Positions 12,226 through 21,410 of a DNA stretch of 22,500 nt are shown here, piece by piece. The stretch is from Glandiceps talaboti (taxonomy: Eukaryota; Hemichordata; Enteropneusta; Spengelidae): assembly GCF_964340395.1 (NCBI RefSeq), contig NC_135571.1:11386440-11408939 (forward strand), given 5' to 3'. How positions within the stretch are numbered: position 1 is the stretch's first letter; every line of letters starts with the position of its first letter. Under the pieces are notes generated by a model. The model made no database searches and was not told the origin of the DNA. It saw nothing but the letters and a program-made list of their open reading frames with translations. The translations under genes and the position numbers were made by a program.

Positions 12226-12425
12226 TGAGACACTTAGGTTGATTGGGTGGTTATTCTTTATAAATGTATTTCGTAATATGAGACAGATAGTTTGATTGGT
12301 AGGTTATACTTTTAAATATCTTTCTCTTAGATGCAATATGAGACGCTTGGTCTTATTGGAGGGTGTGGTCGCGCTTTAAATATCTTTCTCTCAAAGGCTA
12401 CGTAAGAAAGTTTGATTGGGAATTC
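12226..12425 (+). repeat. Degenerate minisatellite, about 3.4 units of 53-64 bp
   Basis: Units start at 12226, 12279, 12339 and 12403. Shared blocks in order are TGAGAC, a TTGATTGGG-like box, GGTTAT/GGTGTGG, then TTTAAATATCTTTCTC (units 2 and 3), ending in AATA. The fourth unit is partial. Diverged tandem duplication is the simplest reading. Confidence 0.7.
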
Positions 12426-12549
12426 ATTATATATATATATAACTTTGACCGAATCAAGCAGACTAATGCTGCGTGTCTATTCCTTTCGAAATCTTCCACA
12501 TCCTCACATGATACAATCTCTGATCGTCAGATGAAACAACTTATCGTTA

Positions 12550-12634
12550 CCTACATACCTACCTACCTACCTACCTACCTACATACACACACAAACAGAC
12601 AGACAGACAGACAGACATACATACATACATACAT

Positions 12635-12669
<35 letters not shown>

Positions 12670-12746
12670 TACATACATACATACATACATACATACATAC
12701 ATACATACATACATACATACATACATACATACATACATAAATACAT
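12550..12746. repeat. Compound (CTAC)/(CAGA)/(CATA)/(AC) microsatellite
   Basis: (CTAC)n at about 12550-12580, (AC)n, (CAGA)n at 12595-12616, (CATA)n to about 12650, (AC)n to 12668 and (CATA)n to about 12740. Open frames on both strands are repeat artefacts. Confidence 0.97.
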
Positions 12747-12812
12747 GGAAATGTCAAAGAAGGTTATGCTCCAACTTGCAATTGTCCAATAATAGTCAAA
12801 TCCTACATTGAC

Positions 12813-12826
12813 AGCGCCATCTAGTG
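12813..12826 (-). promoter_or_regulatory. CTCF-like motif
   Basis: Minus strand reads CACTAGATGGCGCT, close to the core shared by vertebrate and fly CTCF sites (AG-R-K-GGCGC). This is a motif match only. A second, same-orientation match is at 15768-15782. Confidence 0.35.
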
Positions 12827-12870
12827 TTCATAAAAACTTCCACATAGAATGCTCAATACTTACGGAAGTG

Positions 12871-12892
12871 CCCCCTTTGCCCTCCCACCCCC
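12871..12892 (-). other. G-quadruplex-type motif
   Basis: The plus strand has C5, TTTG, C3, T, C3, A, C5; the minus strand therefore has four G-tracts of at least three with loops of 1, 1 and 4, meeting the usual G4 pattern. Confidence 0.6.
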
Positions 12893-14253
12893 GCCTCGCA
12901 CCATTCCAAAATCATTTCACAACATGAAGTGCTCAAAGTAATCGCCGTTTGCTGAACCACTTCTGTGGAAATTACCTATACATTATCAAAATATGTAATA
13001 TCAAAATAAACGTCTTTCTTTGTCTTCTTTTTCCGTGTTAGATTTACACATAGAACTTAATCATCAAAAAAGTGAACCAAAACACAAATTAAAAAAAAAA
13101 TAGAGCGACATTATGAAATTGTTTGTAGCTATGAAATCTGTAGTCAGTATACGAATTACATGATTTAGATGTTCAATGCAACACAGTTATAAGCCAGGCG
13201 AATTTACCATCGGAAATTACACGATGCCGTCTGATAGGTATGTGGATGATATGGCTTGACATCTTGCTGCATCAATATTTCGTTTACGGACATTGTTAGA
13301 TTTTAGTTGTCAGGTTGGGTTCGGATGGATCTCTAGTTCAGGGATATAAGATCACAAGGGAATTATTCACGCTCTGGGCACGTGTGATCGCAAATGGTGA
13401 GTTGGCAGTGTTTAATTCTGCTTTCGGAAACTCCAACATTTCAATTCAATTTAACGTGTATGGAAGTAAATAGAGCAATCATATATCGCGACGCAACTGT
13501 TACAAATAGCTCACTTGCATAGATATATCCAACTTTGTGATTTTAACACTTATAATCGGCTGTAAGTGAAACTTATGTTTGTTAGCTATTGGGTAGGTGT
13601 CAAAAATAATATTTTTGCCATTTGACAATCAACCTACAACGTGTCCACTGAAACTAGTTAAAATATTAGACATTGCATATGTTAATTAGAGGTTGAATTT
13701 ATCCATACGCAGTACAGTACCATACCTATATAGTGATCTCATTGGAGCGCAGATTTTTGGGTACGGACCCGCAAATCAATTCGATTGGAGTTATTGTACC
13801 TCACTATGTATATAGCTTCACAAATACATTCACCGACATTTGAATCAATACTGTAGAGGGTGCACGATATTACGAGTAAGTCGTTATATTTAGCAAAATA
13901 GTTTCAATAAATGTCAAAGTTTCAGGTAGGGCACAAATATTCAAGAACGTGTACCGTTGAATCGGGGCCATGTCATAAATACACTCTTTTTGATGTGTAG
14001 CTCGTACTTTGGAAACATGTGGACGAATAGCTAAGCACTTATCGTCATACCATCAACGAACGTTAACCTATGTTAGATATTAGTATTTGATAAAGGAAAT
14101 GTATCCTATCAACCCAAGTGGATTTTAAAGGCACTGGCGGGAATAATTTATTTGAAGTCGGATGACGTGTTTCTGTATCTTTGAAACTACTGAAAAGTCA
14201 TCGAAATATAATCAAACTAAAATGACAGTCTATCCAAGATAGTAAAACTAAAT

Positions 14254-14267
14254 GTTGCCATGGTAAC
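14254..14267. promoter_or_regulatory. Consensus X-box (RFX-type site)
   Basis: GTTGCCATGGTAAC fits the RFX X-box consensus GTTRCCATGGYAAC at every position, followed 1 bp later by a TATATATATA run. X-boxes occur upstream of ciliary genes in animals; no such gene is visible downstream. An 83-codon frame whose ATG overlaps the box (14260-14511) has no recognised domain. Confidence 0.45.
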
Positions 14268-14545
14268 TTATATATATATGAATGTTCAATCATGGTTAAA
14301 AGCTTGTTCAAATGGATTTTCCTCGGAAAATCTTCCGCGGTACATGTACATCATAAATTTTGTACGTGCTCACGACCATTGCATGGATGTCGATCTCATC
14401 AGTACAGTTCTTACTGTGTCCGATTTTAATGTATTTTTACCTCAAGGCCTTGGCTACCATCTATATAACTGGCATATTTTACTCACGGTATTTTTTCTGA
14501 GAAAACATTAGTCATGTTGCTCGGCGTTGCCATAACATAATCAGG
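14268..14545. other. Non-coding stretch with short hairpin
   Basis: A stem GATTTTCC (14315-14322) and GGAAAATC (14325-14332) is separated by two bases. No gene is supported. Confidence 0.5.
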
Positions 14546-14546
14546 T

Positions 14547-14608
<62 letters not shown>

Positions 14609-14752
14609 TGACTGAGACAGACAGACGGACAGATGAACTCAGACAGACAGACAGACAGACAGATAGACTGAGACAGACAGACAGACTGAGACAGACAGAC
14701 ATACATACAGACAGACAGACAGACATACAGTCAGTCAGTCAGTCAGTCAGTC
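14546..14752. repeat. (ACAG)n array with ACTGAG variants, then (AGTC)n
   Basis: Long CAGA array interrupted by recurrent GACTGAGACAGACAGACA-type blocks (14607-14700), suggesting a higher-order duplication of a mutated segment, then CATA units and (CAGT)n at 14728-14752. Minus-strand frames over it are artefacts. Confidence 0.95.
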
Positions 14753-15110
14753 ATATAGACATCAGGTTCTAGTTCAGTCAATTGCAAATGATAGTGAAGT
14801 ATCTATGCTTCAGTAAATACAATACCAGGAGTGATATTCAAACACTTTGCATAAATTTCGCCACAAAACGTTTAAATACAGCTTTTGCCTCATTACGGTA
14901 CCTCGCAATTAAGTTACCAAAACCTAATTTGTATGACTGCCAGTCGCGGTAGAAATCTAACGTTCCGTCCATGGATACGTCGTTGGAAGACCGACATGCA
15001 TAATAAAATGCGACACTTTCTGACGCTACTTAACTGTGAGGGCGTAAATACATGTACATTGTGGCGAATTTCTTAATTCACGTGGTCATTCTTGCCTGAC
15101 ACGTGTGTAG
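14753..15110. other. Non-coding stretch
   Basis: A 63-codon plus-strand frame at 14885-15076 is somewhat GC-richer than its surroundings but begins with a non-ATG codon and has no recognised domain. Confidence 0.45.
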
Positions 15111-15164
15111 TTCATTCATTCATTCATTCGTTCGTTCATTCATTCAGTCAGTCAGTCAGTCAGT
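15111..15164. repeat. (TTCA)n-(CAGT)n microsatellite, left flank of MITE-like element
   Basis: (ATTC)n with two GTTC units at 15111-15145 passes into (CAGT)n at 15146-15164, which abuts the inverted-repeat element. Confidence 0.93.
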
Positions 15165-15432
15165 AACCCCATCTACACGTACGTCGTCCTACCTGAGGTA
15201 GGATAGATTTGTGTCTACATATAGGAAGGTTACAGTAGAGGTGTTACGCGTTCCCTCCTAACTCCGTCTTGACAGCACATAGGACGAAGTCAGGAGGATT
15301 TCAGGAAACCTCTCAAAGGTGTCCTAAGTCAGGATGGTTTCAGAACAGGTTCGGGACGCGTTTACGTCTACACGGGCTTCAAACTATCCTGTTTGAAAAA
15401 CTATTTTTAGTGCCTTGTAGATGGGGGCTACT
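15162..15432. mobile_element. MITE-like element, 271 bp, terminal inverted repeats
   Basis: The left end AGTAACCCCATCTACA (15162-15177) pairs with the right end TGTAGATGGGGGCTACT (15416-15432), with one base difference and one extra G. Internally TCTACACG occurs twice (near the left end and at about 15367) and several short AGGA/TCCT blocks face each other, as in foldback MITEs. There is no transposase frame, so it would be non-autonomous. Both flanks are (CAGT)n, so the target duplication is obscured. The family is not identified; hAT- or PIF/Harbinger-like origin is a guess. Confidence 0.6.
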
Positions 15433-15444
15433 CAGTCAGTCAGT

Positions 15445-15475
<31 letters not shown>

Positions 15476-15514
15476 TCAGTCAGCCAGCCAGTCAGTTAGT
15501 CAGTCAGTCAGTCA

Positions 15515-15548
<34 letters not shown>

Positions 15549-15549
15549 T
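15431..15549. repeat. (CAGT)n/(CAGC)n microsatellite, right flank of MITE-like element
   Basis: CAGT units with two blocks of CAGC (15447-15470 and 15481-15489). Same motif and strand as the array left of the element. The Ser-Gln-rich frames over it are repeat translations. Confidence 0.95.
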
Positions 15550-16060
15550 GAATTGGGTTCGGTTTATTCTATTTGTATTCGCGCCCCTTCATATCCAAAC
15601 ATTAAATAAGTTACCTGTAAAATGTTTCATAATTTCAAACCCCAATGTTAATATTTTTCAAGAAAAACAAGAACAGTAATTAATAAATTTGTGATCTTGA
15701 AGACAGAGGACAGTTTTCATTAAAATGAATTCATGTTATATGTGTTTCATTATAAATGGGAATGGCGAGCGCCACCTGTGGCAGGAATATTTGTTAACAT
15801 TTAACATGTATCAAATAACTCGTTAAATCGCTCACAGTATTTAGTAATCGTACCAATATATACATGCTTAAACCTTTTTTCACTTGTTTATAAATTGGTG
15901 TGAATGATGTTGCTATTGTAAGAGGAAGTTTTGACATTGACATTGCCTGGCAGATCTATAAAAATGGAAAACAGTGACGGGTAATAGCGAATTGTAAATC
16001 TTGAATAGGTTCTGTGGTCTTTGATAACTTAATCTCCAGTTTAGAGTGATCTATTGGGTT
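15550..16060. other. Non-coding stretch with a CTCF-like site
   Basis: Only the CTCF-like motif at 15768-15782 stands out. Confidence 0.5.
15768..15782 (-). promoter_or_regulatory. CTCF-like motif
   Basis: Minus strand reads GCCACAGGTGGCGCT, containing the AGGTGGCGC core exactly. It also contains the CAGGTG E-box. It is in the same orientation as the site at 12813, about 2.95 kb away. Confidence 0.38.
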
Positions 16061-16066
16061 AAGGTG

Positions 16067-16104
16067 TTATTACATATTGGGTTGATTATTACATATTGGG
16101 GTGA
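16067..16104 (+). repeat. 19-bp tandem duplication
   Basis: TTATTACATATTGGGTTGA (16067-16085) is followed directly by TTATTACATATTGGGGTGA (16086-16104), with one mismatch. Confidence 0.85.
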
Positions 16105-16125
16105 TACGGGCACTACTATACTAGT

Positions 16126-16295
16126 AAACTGTCAATTAAACAAAACGACTAAATAAGACAAGTCAGTGAACCAAAGAAAACACAGTAAATAGGCATAACT
16201 AAACTAACTTAAAACAGACCGAATCAAACCAAAGTAAATCACTTAACTAACGAAAGCACAGTACAGCACAGTACAGTAGAACACATAACATGGCA
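16126..16295 (+). repeat. Low-complexity A/C-rich, T-poor tract
   Basis: Degenerate AACTA, AACAG and ACAGT-type words, including GCACAGTACA twice. It may be a decayed pentanucleotide array; period is not regular enough to be sure. Confidence 0.5.
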
Positions 16296-16398
16296 GAACC
16301 ATCATATATACATGGCCTACCATCATCGTCACTGGAGAAAAAACAACAAAACAGGACAACACGTGTACTTTATTAATTCATTTTGGATTCATTTATAT

Positions 16399-16511
16399 GA
16401 AGTGATCAGGGCTGTTTCGAAACTACCATTTCGTGTTTCCCATCACTCGTGCCGAGCATCTTCCAACGTAAGTGTTTTCATGAGATTAGACGTATCAGCC
16501 CTGATCACTTC
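16399..16511. mobile_element. 113-bp element with perfect 16-bp terminal inverted repeats
   Basis: GAAGTGATCAGGGCTG (16399-16414) is matched exactly by its reverse complement at 16496-16511. The 81-bp interior is less AT-rich than the flanks and has no coding capacity. Size and structure fit a very small MITE or foldback element. No target duplication is clear; CGAATTCG and GAATTC repeats follow directly on the right. Confidence 0.6.
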
Positions 16512-17226
16512 GAATTCGATAAACGAATTCAAAATGAATTGAAGGCTATTTTGTGATAGTATACATCATGATCACTTAAAAAAATAGCCGCGTAAATATT
16601 ATGTATTTGTATAGGACATACACAAAGAAGGTTAGCGGAATCCCCCCCCCCACCCCCTCTTAACTTTCTAAACGTAACATTCATACCAGCTTTATAATGC
16701 ATTGCATAAAGTAACCTTTGAAATTCGATTGAATAAGTTGAGAGTAATCAGAATAGTCTATTACACGACGAATTCTTTTTAATGAGCTATAAAATACTTT
16801 CAATAATGGTACTATTATTAGTGGATATACGTGTAAGTGTTAACACTGGCACTCTCCTCTATAAATACATATAAACGAAAGGAAAACACAGAAACACCTA
16901 ATTATAATAGAGATAATAAAAGACTTCATGCTAGCTATCGTGATTTTTTATTGACACAATAACTAACGGTTTATGTTGTTAAAGGCATTGTCCAAATACA
17001 GAAATAATCTAAATTGTTTCCAAGTATGCAATAATAAGCAATGACGCACAGAGCTGGTGATAAAGATATGATGACGTCATTATATTTGACAATCAACTTT
17101 AATCCACCTCGAGTACAAAACACTTCATATTCTAAAAAAAATGTTTCTTCTTTTCTGGTTCCATGAATAGCGCAATAATATATTAGAAGTTCATTGAGAT
17201 GTTCTAAGGGTTTAATTTCCAATGAT
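16512..17226. other. Non-coding stretch with poly-C tract and CRE
   Basis: C10-A-C5 lies at 16642-16657. TTAAAGGCATTGTCC at 16979-16993 resembles the end of some invertebrate MITEs, but no partner end was found. A perfect CRE lies at 17072-17079. An 83-codon minus-strand frame at 16971-17222 has no recognised domain. Confidence 0.45.
17072..17079. promoter_or_regulatory. Perfect CRE palindrome
   Basis: ATGACGTCAT, a 10-base palindrome containing the consensus CREB/ATF octamer. Function is inferred. Confidence 0.3.
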
Positions 17227-17248
17227 ACTAGCTAACGTTAACGCTAGT
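17227..17248. repeat. 22-bp near-palindrome
   Basis: ACTAGC, then TAACGTTAAC, then GCTAGT: six-base perfect arms around a TAACGTTA palindrome. Confidence 0.6.
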
Positions 17249-17314
17249 AACAAGAAACAACAATTTACTAATAATTCTTTTAATAAACAAATGTTTTTCT
17301 ACCACCACATGCTT

Positions 17315-17543
17315 ATTCATATTCTATTCTATTCTGATCTGTTCTGTTCTGTTCTGTTCTGTTCTGTTCTGTTCTATTCTGGTCTGTTCTCTTCTCTTCT
17401 ATTCTATTCTATTCTATTCTCTTCATATTCTATTCTATTCTATTCTATTCTATTCTATTCTATTCTATTCTATTCTATTCTATTCTATTCATATTCTATT
17501 CTATTCTATTCAACTCAGTTCTATTATATTCATATTCTATTCA
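17315..17543. repeat. (ATTCT)n/(GTTCT)n/(CTTCT)n pentanucleotide array
   Basis: ATTCT units flank an internal block of GTTCT units (about 17340-17375) and CTTCT units near 17390, then about twenty ATTCT units with ATATTCT breaks. Homogeneous sub-blocks show local expansion of point-mutated units. Confidence 0.96.
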
Positions 17544-17617
17544 TTATCACCACTACCACCACCACCACCATTCTCCTCCTCCTCCTCATCATCCTCATCA
17601 TTATCATCATCACCACC

Positions 17618-17649
<32 letters not shown>

Positions 17650-17657
17650 CAACAACA

Positions 17658-17688
<31 letters not shown>

Positions 17689-17742
17689 CGACAATATAAT
17701 GACAACAATAACCACAACATCATCATCATCATCATCATCTAC
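17544..17742. repeat. Ladder of different triplet repeats
   Basis: In order: (ACC)n, (TCC)n, (ATC)n mixed with TCC, (ACC)n, (AAC)n, (ACG)n, an AAC/AAT bridge and (ATC)n. Each block differs from its neighbour by one base per unit. The long plus-strand frame from 17222 and the minus-strand frame here are artefacts of these repeats. Confidence 0.96.
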
Positions 17743-18612
17743 AAGAAAAAACATAACACAATATCCTCTTGTTCGTTCTTTTGCATTTTATTTCCAAGAA
17801 ATAAATAAATAAACAAATGGCAGTGCTCGCCTTTATTATGTCTGAAGCAGAAACACAAAATTAAACAAGAGCTTGGTTAACAGAATCAATTTGAATATGT
17901 ATTTTTGAGATTGATTCTCTCTTTAGCATTTGAGAACATATTGTTGAAAAGAAGCCATCTTATTCGAGGGATAACTCAAATACATCGGTCCTGCGATTTT
18001 AAAATAAAGCCATTTTAGAACCCGTTATGGCCTCGAAATACTGAAATATGGGAAAATAACAGACTGTCCTTGAAAACCAAAAAGGTCGAAATCAATATCT
18101 CTTGTGTTATTTCAAAGCGACCAGCAACAAGCTTCCATATCGCAAACTCGGGTGAGAATTTAAGACGTGTTTTTCAAAGAAATTGGTCCGCGAGGCACAT
18201 TCTACCTTAAGAGGACAGTGAGTGTGTTGTCAACTATCGTCAAAATCAATTTATTACAAGTTATTTTTACTATCCGTAGCACTGCAAGCTTGGCAAGCAG
18301 ACATGTCCTGCTGTGAAAGGAAATTGAAAATGGTCGTCTGAGCACCTTGATGAGTCTTACAATGGATCGCATTTTTTTGTAGGTTTGTAGTTCGACAATG
18401 ACGTTTTGATTTAAAGACAACTCAAAACTATAAATGGCATGACGGGTTTCTTGAAAGAGCATCCATGGAGCAGACATGCTTTACCCACGCAATGTATTTT
18501 CTCGCAACTGAAATCGTATCCACCCTATCGAAGCTTTTCAAAAATCTTAGTTGTGGTATTTCACTCTTTGAAATTTGCTATGTCATTCAGTCCTGATGTC
18601 TGTGCATGGAAA
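17743..18612. other. AT-rich non-coding stretch
   Basis: Short (AAAT)n at about 17798-17815. A 91-codon minus-strand frame (18202-18477) and an overlapping plus frame (18439-18669) have no recognised domain. Confidence 0.5.
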
Positions 18613-18644
18613 ATAACTTCAAACTCTTATAACTTCAAACTCTT
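18613..18644 (+). repeat. Exact 16-bp tandem duplication
   Basis: ATAACTTCAAACTCTT occurs twice with no gap and no mismatch. Confidence 0.9.
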
Positions 18645-19925
18645 ATGCAACGTTAGGTGTATGTATTAATTTGCACATTTTACAATTTATAAATTTAGTC
18701 GACGAGTTGATTATCTCTCGGAATATTGTGTTGAGGCTTAATAATTATCCCCGTTGCTCTTAACTGCACTTATTCACCTTTGGCGCGTTTATGCTGCCGT
18801 TGACATCGTTACAATGAGAAATGGCAAAATTCGTACCAGAAATGACGTAAGGACTTATATGTTATACCACGTTTTTAATGTAATCGTCACTTCCTCGTGA
18901 ATCAAGCCAAAAAATGAACCCCTTTTGTCAGCTTTCTCAATAATGCATGTAAAAATCATCATTTGATAATCAACTTTCGAGAACAAGGTGCTACCAGTAA
19001 TACAATATGACAACATATGTATTTCGCAGCTTGATGATTATTTTCAAATGGGGGAAATATCACCATGGTGAACAAAAAATTCGTCCAAATTTTGAATAAT
19101 TTCGATGTTTTCATACACAGAATCTTTTGATTAACCAGCTTCATATCAAAAGTATGTTTCCAGATAGGGGCGTAAATTTCTCGATCTCAAACTTTCTTTT
19201 GTTTTTTCGCTTTGAAAACCCGGCCTTCCAAACATTGATAACTTTGTCTTGTACTAAGTAATGGTAATCCACTAACAACCTAGCGCAATATGTAACACAA
19301 TTTCACAGTCGAGCCTTTATATTGTTTAATTTCCAAAACAAAGACGTAAACAACAAAATTACGTCAGTGACACTGCTCTCCAGTCTTTCCTGTATAAATG
19401 CTTAATGTTATGCCGCGAGAAAAAAAAATCCCCAAACCAGAAATAATAGATTCAATATAGTTCTTCAGTAAATAAATAACGTATGTTGTGATTTGTTGTC
19501 GGGCCCTGAGAATTCCTGACAGAAGTCTATTTAAAATAACCAGAAGGGAATATCGTCGGCGTGATATGATTACGAAGGGACCTCTTGACTAAAAAAGGGG
19601 TCAGATTGTGTCAGCCCCACGGGTTCTAGTATAGTAGTGGATACTTGTACATTACGTTGATAACAAAATGATGTTCGTCGATTATATTAAAGTTAGTCTT
19701 TTCTTGTATGTTGTAATCTTTACGAAATGAAATGGTTTTTGATGTTTACTGCTCAAAAATAACTTAAGTTTTTGTTTTATTACCTGTAAATGGAGGGGTA
19801 GGAATTTAACTGCATAAATATCTCTCTCTGAGAATAGCATAACTGCCCTCCTTCCTGTGACTTTGATAGCATAAGCAAACCTTTCAAAAGATGTTCTGAC
19901 GTTCATACAAAATTCCATTTATTTC
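18645..19925. other. AT-rich non-coding stretch, nothing seen
   Basis: Small minus-strand frames at 18959-19144 and 19682-19918 have no recognised domain. A CACCATGGTG palindrome is near 19062. No array or element end is visible. Confidence 0.5.
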
Positions 19926-20021
19926 AGATGACATATTTTAAAAGTTCCATTTTTCATCACCTTGCGTCAAGCTTTTTCTTCTACGTTGTGTCAGGAAGTC
20001 TCAGGCCCCTTCCCATCATGC

Positions 20022-20111
20022 CTAGCGGCCATCCAAGTCATCTCTTTGATGAGAGCAATACTCGGCAAGTTCCTCCCATGTACATCCGTTCCTGTTGCTA
20101 CAACACTCCTC
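20022..20111 (-). pseudogene. Possible tail of a LINE reverse-transcriptase ORF
   Basis: One minus-strand frame reads EECCSNRNGCTWEEL then AEYCSHQRDDLDGR before a stop at 20022. The TWEEL...QRDDL pattern resembles the C-terminal TW-x-x-L...DR-x-x-W tail of RTE-type LINE ORFs, with the final Trp missing. The surrounding 19980-20180 patch is GC-richer than the neighbourhood and open in two plus frames and one other minus frame, as decayed coding DNA can be. No longer homology was recognised and frames above it are broken. This is a weak call; a chance match is possible. Confidence 0.25.
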
Positions 20112-20927
20112 GGATGGACTCGCTCTTCGGAAGCGTGCCATTCTCTTTTCGAATGATCCCGAGAGGTATTTATCGGCATCGGCATGATCCAAAAATGCTA
20201 AAAAAGGAAAATAAAACGATATGTTTAAAAATTAAAATGACAAATTTTGAGTGAAATTCGGTCTATAATATATCGTCATCTGCATTTCTAGCCAAAGTAT
20301 TTCAAGTACACTATAGGCCCCTTATCTTCAGTTCTTCAGATGCGGCATGTTTCATGGTAGTGTAAAAGATCAAGTGAATATAGTTTTATATATAAATAAA
20401 ATAAATAAATAAAATAAATAGTTTTATATATATTTAAATAGTGACTGTGGAAACTGACATAAACTTATTAAAAAGACAATATAAAACTGTTCTTCCAATC
20501 TGTAATAGCTGTACATCTGATGAGAAGAAACAATTAACACATAGACCATATGGAAAACAACGGAAAACATAACTACCTGAACTAGACACACACGATTTTT
20601 TTGTTTATATTAAAATATAAAATCTACCTAGTACCCCATCTGTTCTAACATTGAGCGTAATCGGAACCACACATTTTTAAAGCCTTACTTTCCAGACCAT
20701 TGCAGTAGACTGTATAAGGTATTATAAGTGTATATTATCCCAGACTTCACTGATAACAATGTACTATAGTAACAATTACTTGGTTTTTCCTTTGAAAATA
20801 GATCTGGTGTGTCTAAACTGTTGTTCTTATCGACCAATGTTGTATGAATCAAGATAAAAAAATATACTTTTGTGAAATACTCCCAGTTTGGATGTGGTTA
20901 GGTTTAACTGGATGTAATGCTATACAG
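20112..20927. other. AT-rich non-coding stretch
   Basis: Short impure (AAAT)n at about 20390-20420, flanked by two copies of AGTTTTATATATA (about 20382 and 20420). No gene seen. Confidence 0.5.
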
Positions 20928-20931
20928 ACCA

Positions 20932-21410
20932 TTTTTTTTTTTTTTTTTTATTTATTAATCTTTCATATACAAACACCCTTTCAGTGCTTAAACACTGTTT
21001 TCTCAATGAACCTGTTGCAAGATTACGTCTACAGAAAACAAACAAAAGAGACAAACTAGGACAAAAAGATACAGGTGCACAGTGTACGATATCCAGTAAC
21101 ATTACCAGATTACATTCCTAAGATATCTTTTAAATATCGATGGGTTCGGAGCCGATTTTATTGGATAGGGGTAGATTGCTCCACAGAACAGCATCACTGT
21201 AGTGAAATGCCCATTTCCCATATCCAGTTTTGACGGTAGGGATGTAAATGTTACCTTTACAGGCCTGTCTTGTGTTATGAAGACGAATTCGGTTGGAAAG
21301 ACAACATTTTCATTGAGAGATGAGACATCGTCTCAATTCTGTTATGTTATGTTATGTTATCAAATTTCAATCCGTTACTTATAGAATTATTCATGCGAAT
21401 TTAGTTGTGC
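20932..21410 (-). mobile_element. 5'-truncated LINE with poly(A) tail
   Basis: Read on the minus strand: a decayed ORF end (21102-21309), about 145 bp of 3' untranslated sequence with a CAGTG/CACTG mini-hairpin (20982-20997), AATAAA at 20951-20956 and an 18-base poly(A) at 20932-20949. ACCATTTTTT occurs at 20928-20937 and at 21411-21420, a candidate 10-bp target duplication bounding the insert. A (TTATG)4 repeat at about 21340-21360 interrupts the upstream part. Layout fits target-primed insertion of a CR1/L2/Jockey-like element with 5' truncation. The exact 5' boundary rests on the low-complexity duplication. Confidence 0.6.
21102..21309 (-). pseudogene. LINE ORF2 C-terminus, frameshifted
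   Basis: The minus-strand frame from 21309 contains LHNTRQ, then KGNIYIP, KTGYGKWAFHY and VLWSNLP in order. This is the hallmark C-terminal segment that follows the reverse transcriptase domain in many CR1/L2/Jockey-like LINEs (HNTR...KTxYGKxxFxYxxxxLWNxLP). A stop appears at about 21130, but one frame over at 21134 the sequence continues FKRYLRNVIW and stops at 21102-21104, matching the usual FKxxLKxxL ending. So a single frameshift separates the two parts. An in-frame stop at 21310-21312 bounds the piece upstream. Only about 69 codons remain and no catalytic domain is present. Confidence 0.65.

Larger units (their letters stand above)
12747..14253. other. Non-coding stretch with a CTCF-like site and a G4 motif
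   Basis: Apart from the two sites listed separately I see no gene or repeat array. An isolated CACGTG E-box lies near 13380. Confidence 0.5.

Noticed and set aside
12363-12740. 125-codon plus-strand frame
   Set aside because: Crosses the minisatellite and the compound microsatellite; the second half is Tyr-Ile-His-Thr repeat translation.
14315-14332. GGATTTTCC as an NF-kB site
   Set aside because: A 9-base match is common in AT-rich DNA and has no supporting context.
14506-14760. Regularly spaced CAGA/ACTGAG blocks as a CRISPR-like array
   Set aside because: The spacers are themselves repeat variants; this is a microsatellite in animal DNA.
15340-15360. GGTTCGGGACG as a tRNA B box
   Set aside because: No A box at the right distance and no cloverleaf can be drawn.
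16979-16993. TTAAAGGCATTGTCC, like a MITE terminus
   Set aside because: No matching inverted end was found within a plausible distance; a similar TTAAAGGCACTGG at about 14126 is also unpaired.
17222-17812. 196-codon plus-strand frame
   Set aside because: It is composed almost wholly of pentamer and triplet repeat translation (Leu-Phe-Tyr-Ser, Thr, Asn, Asp and Ser runs).
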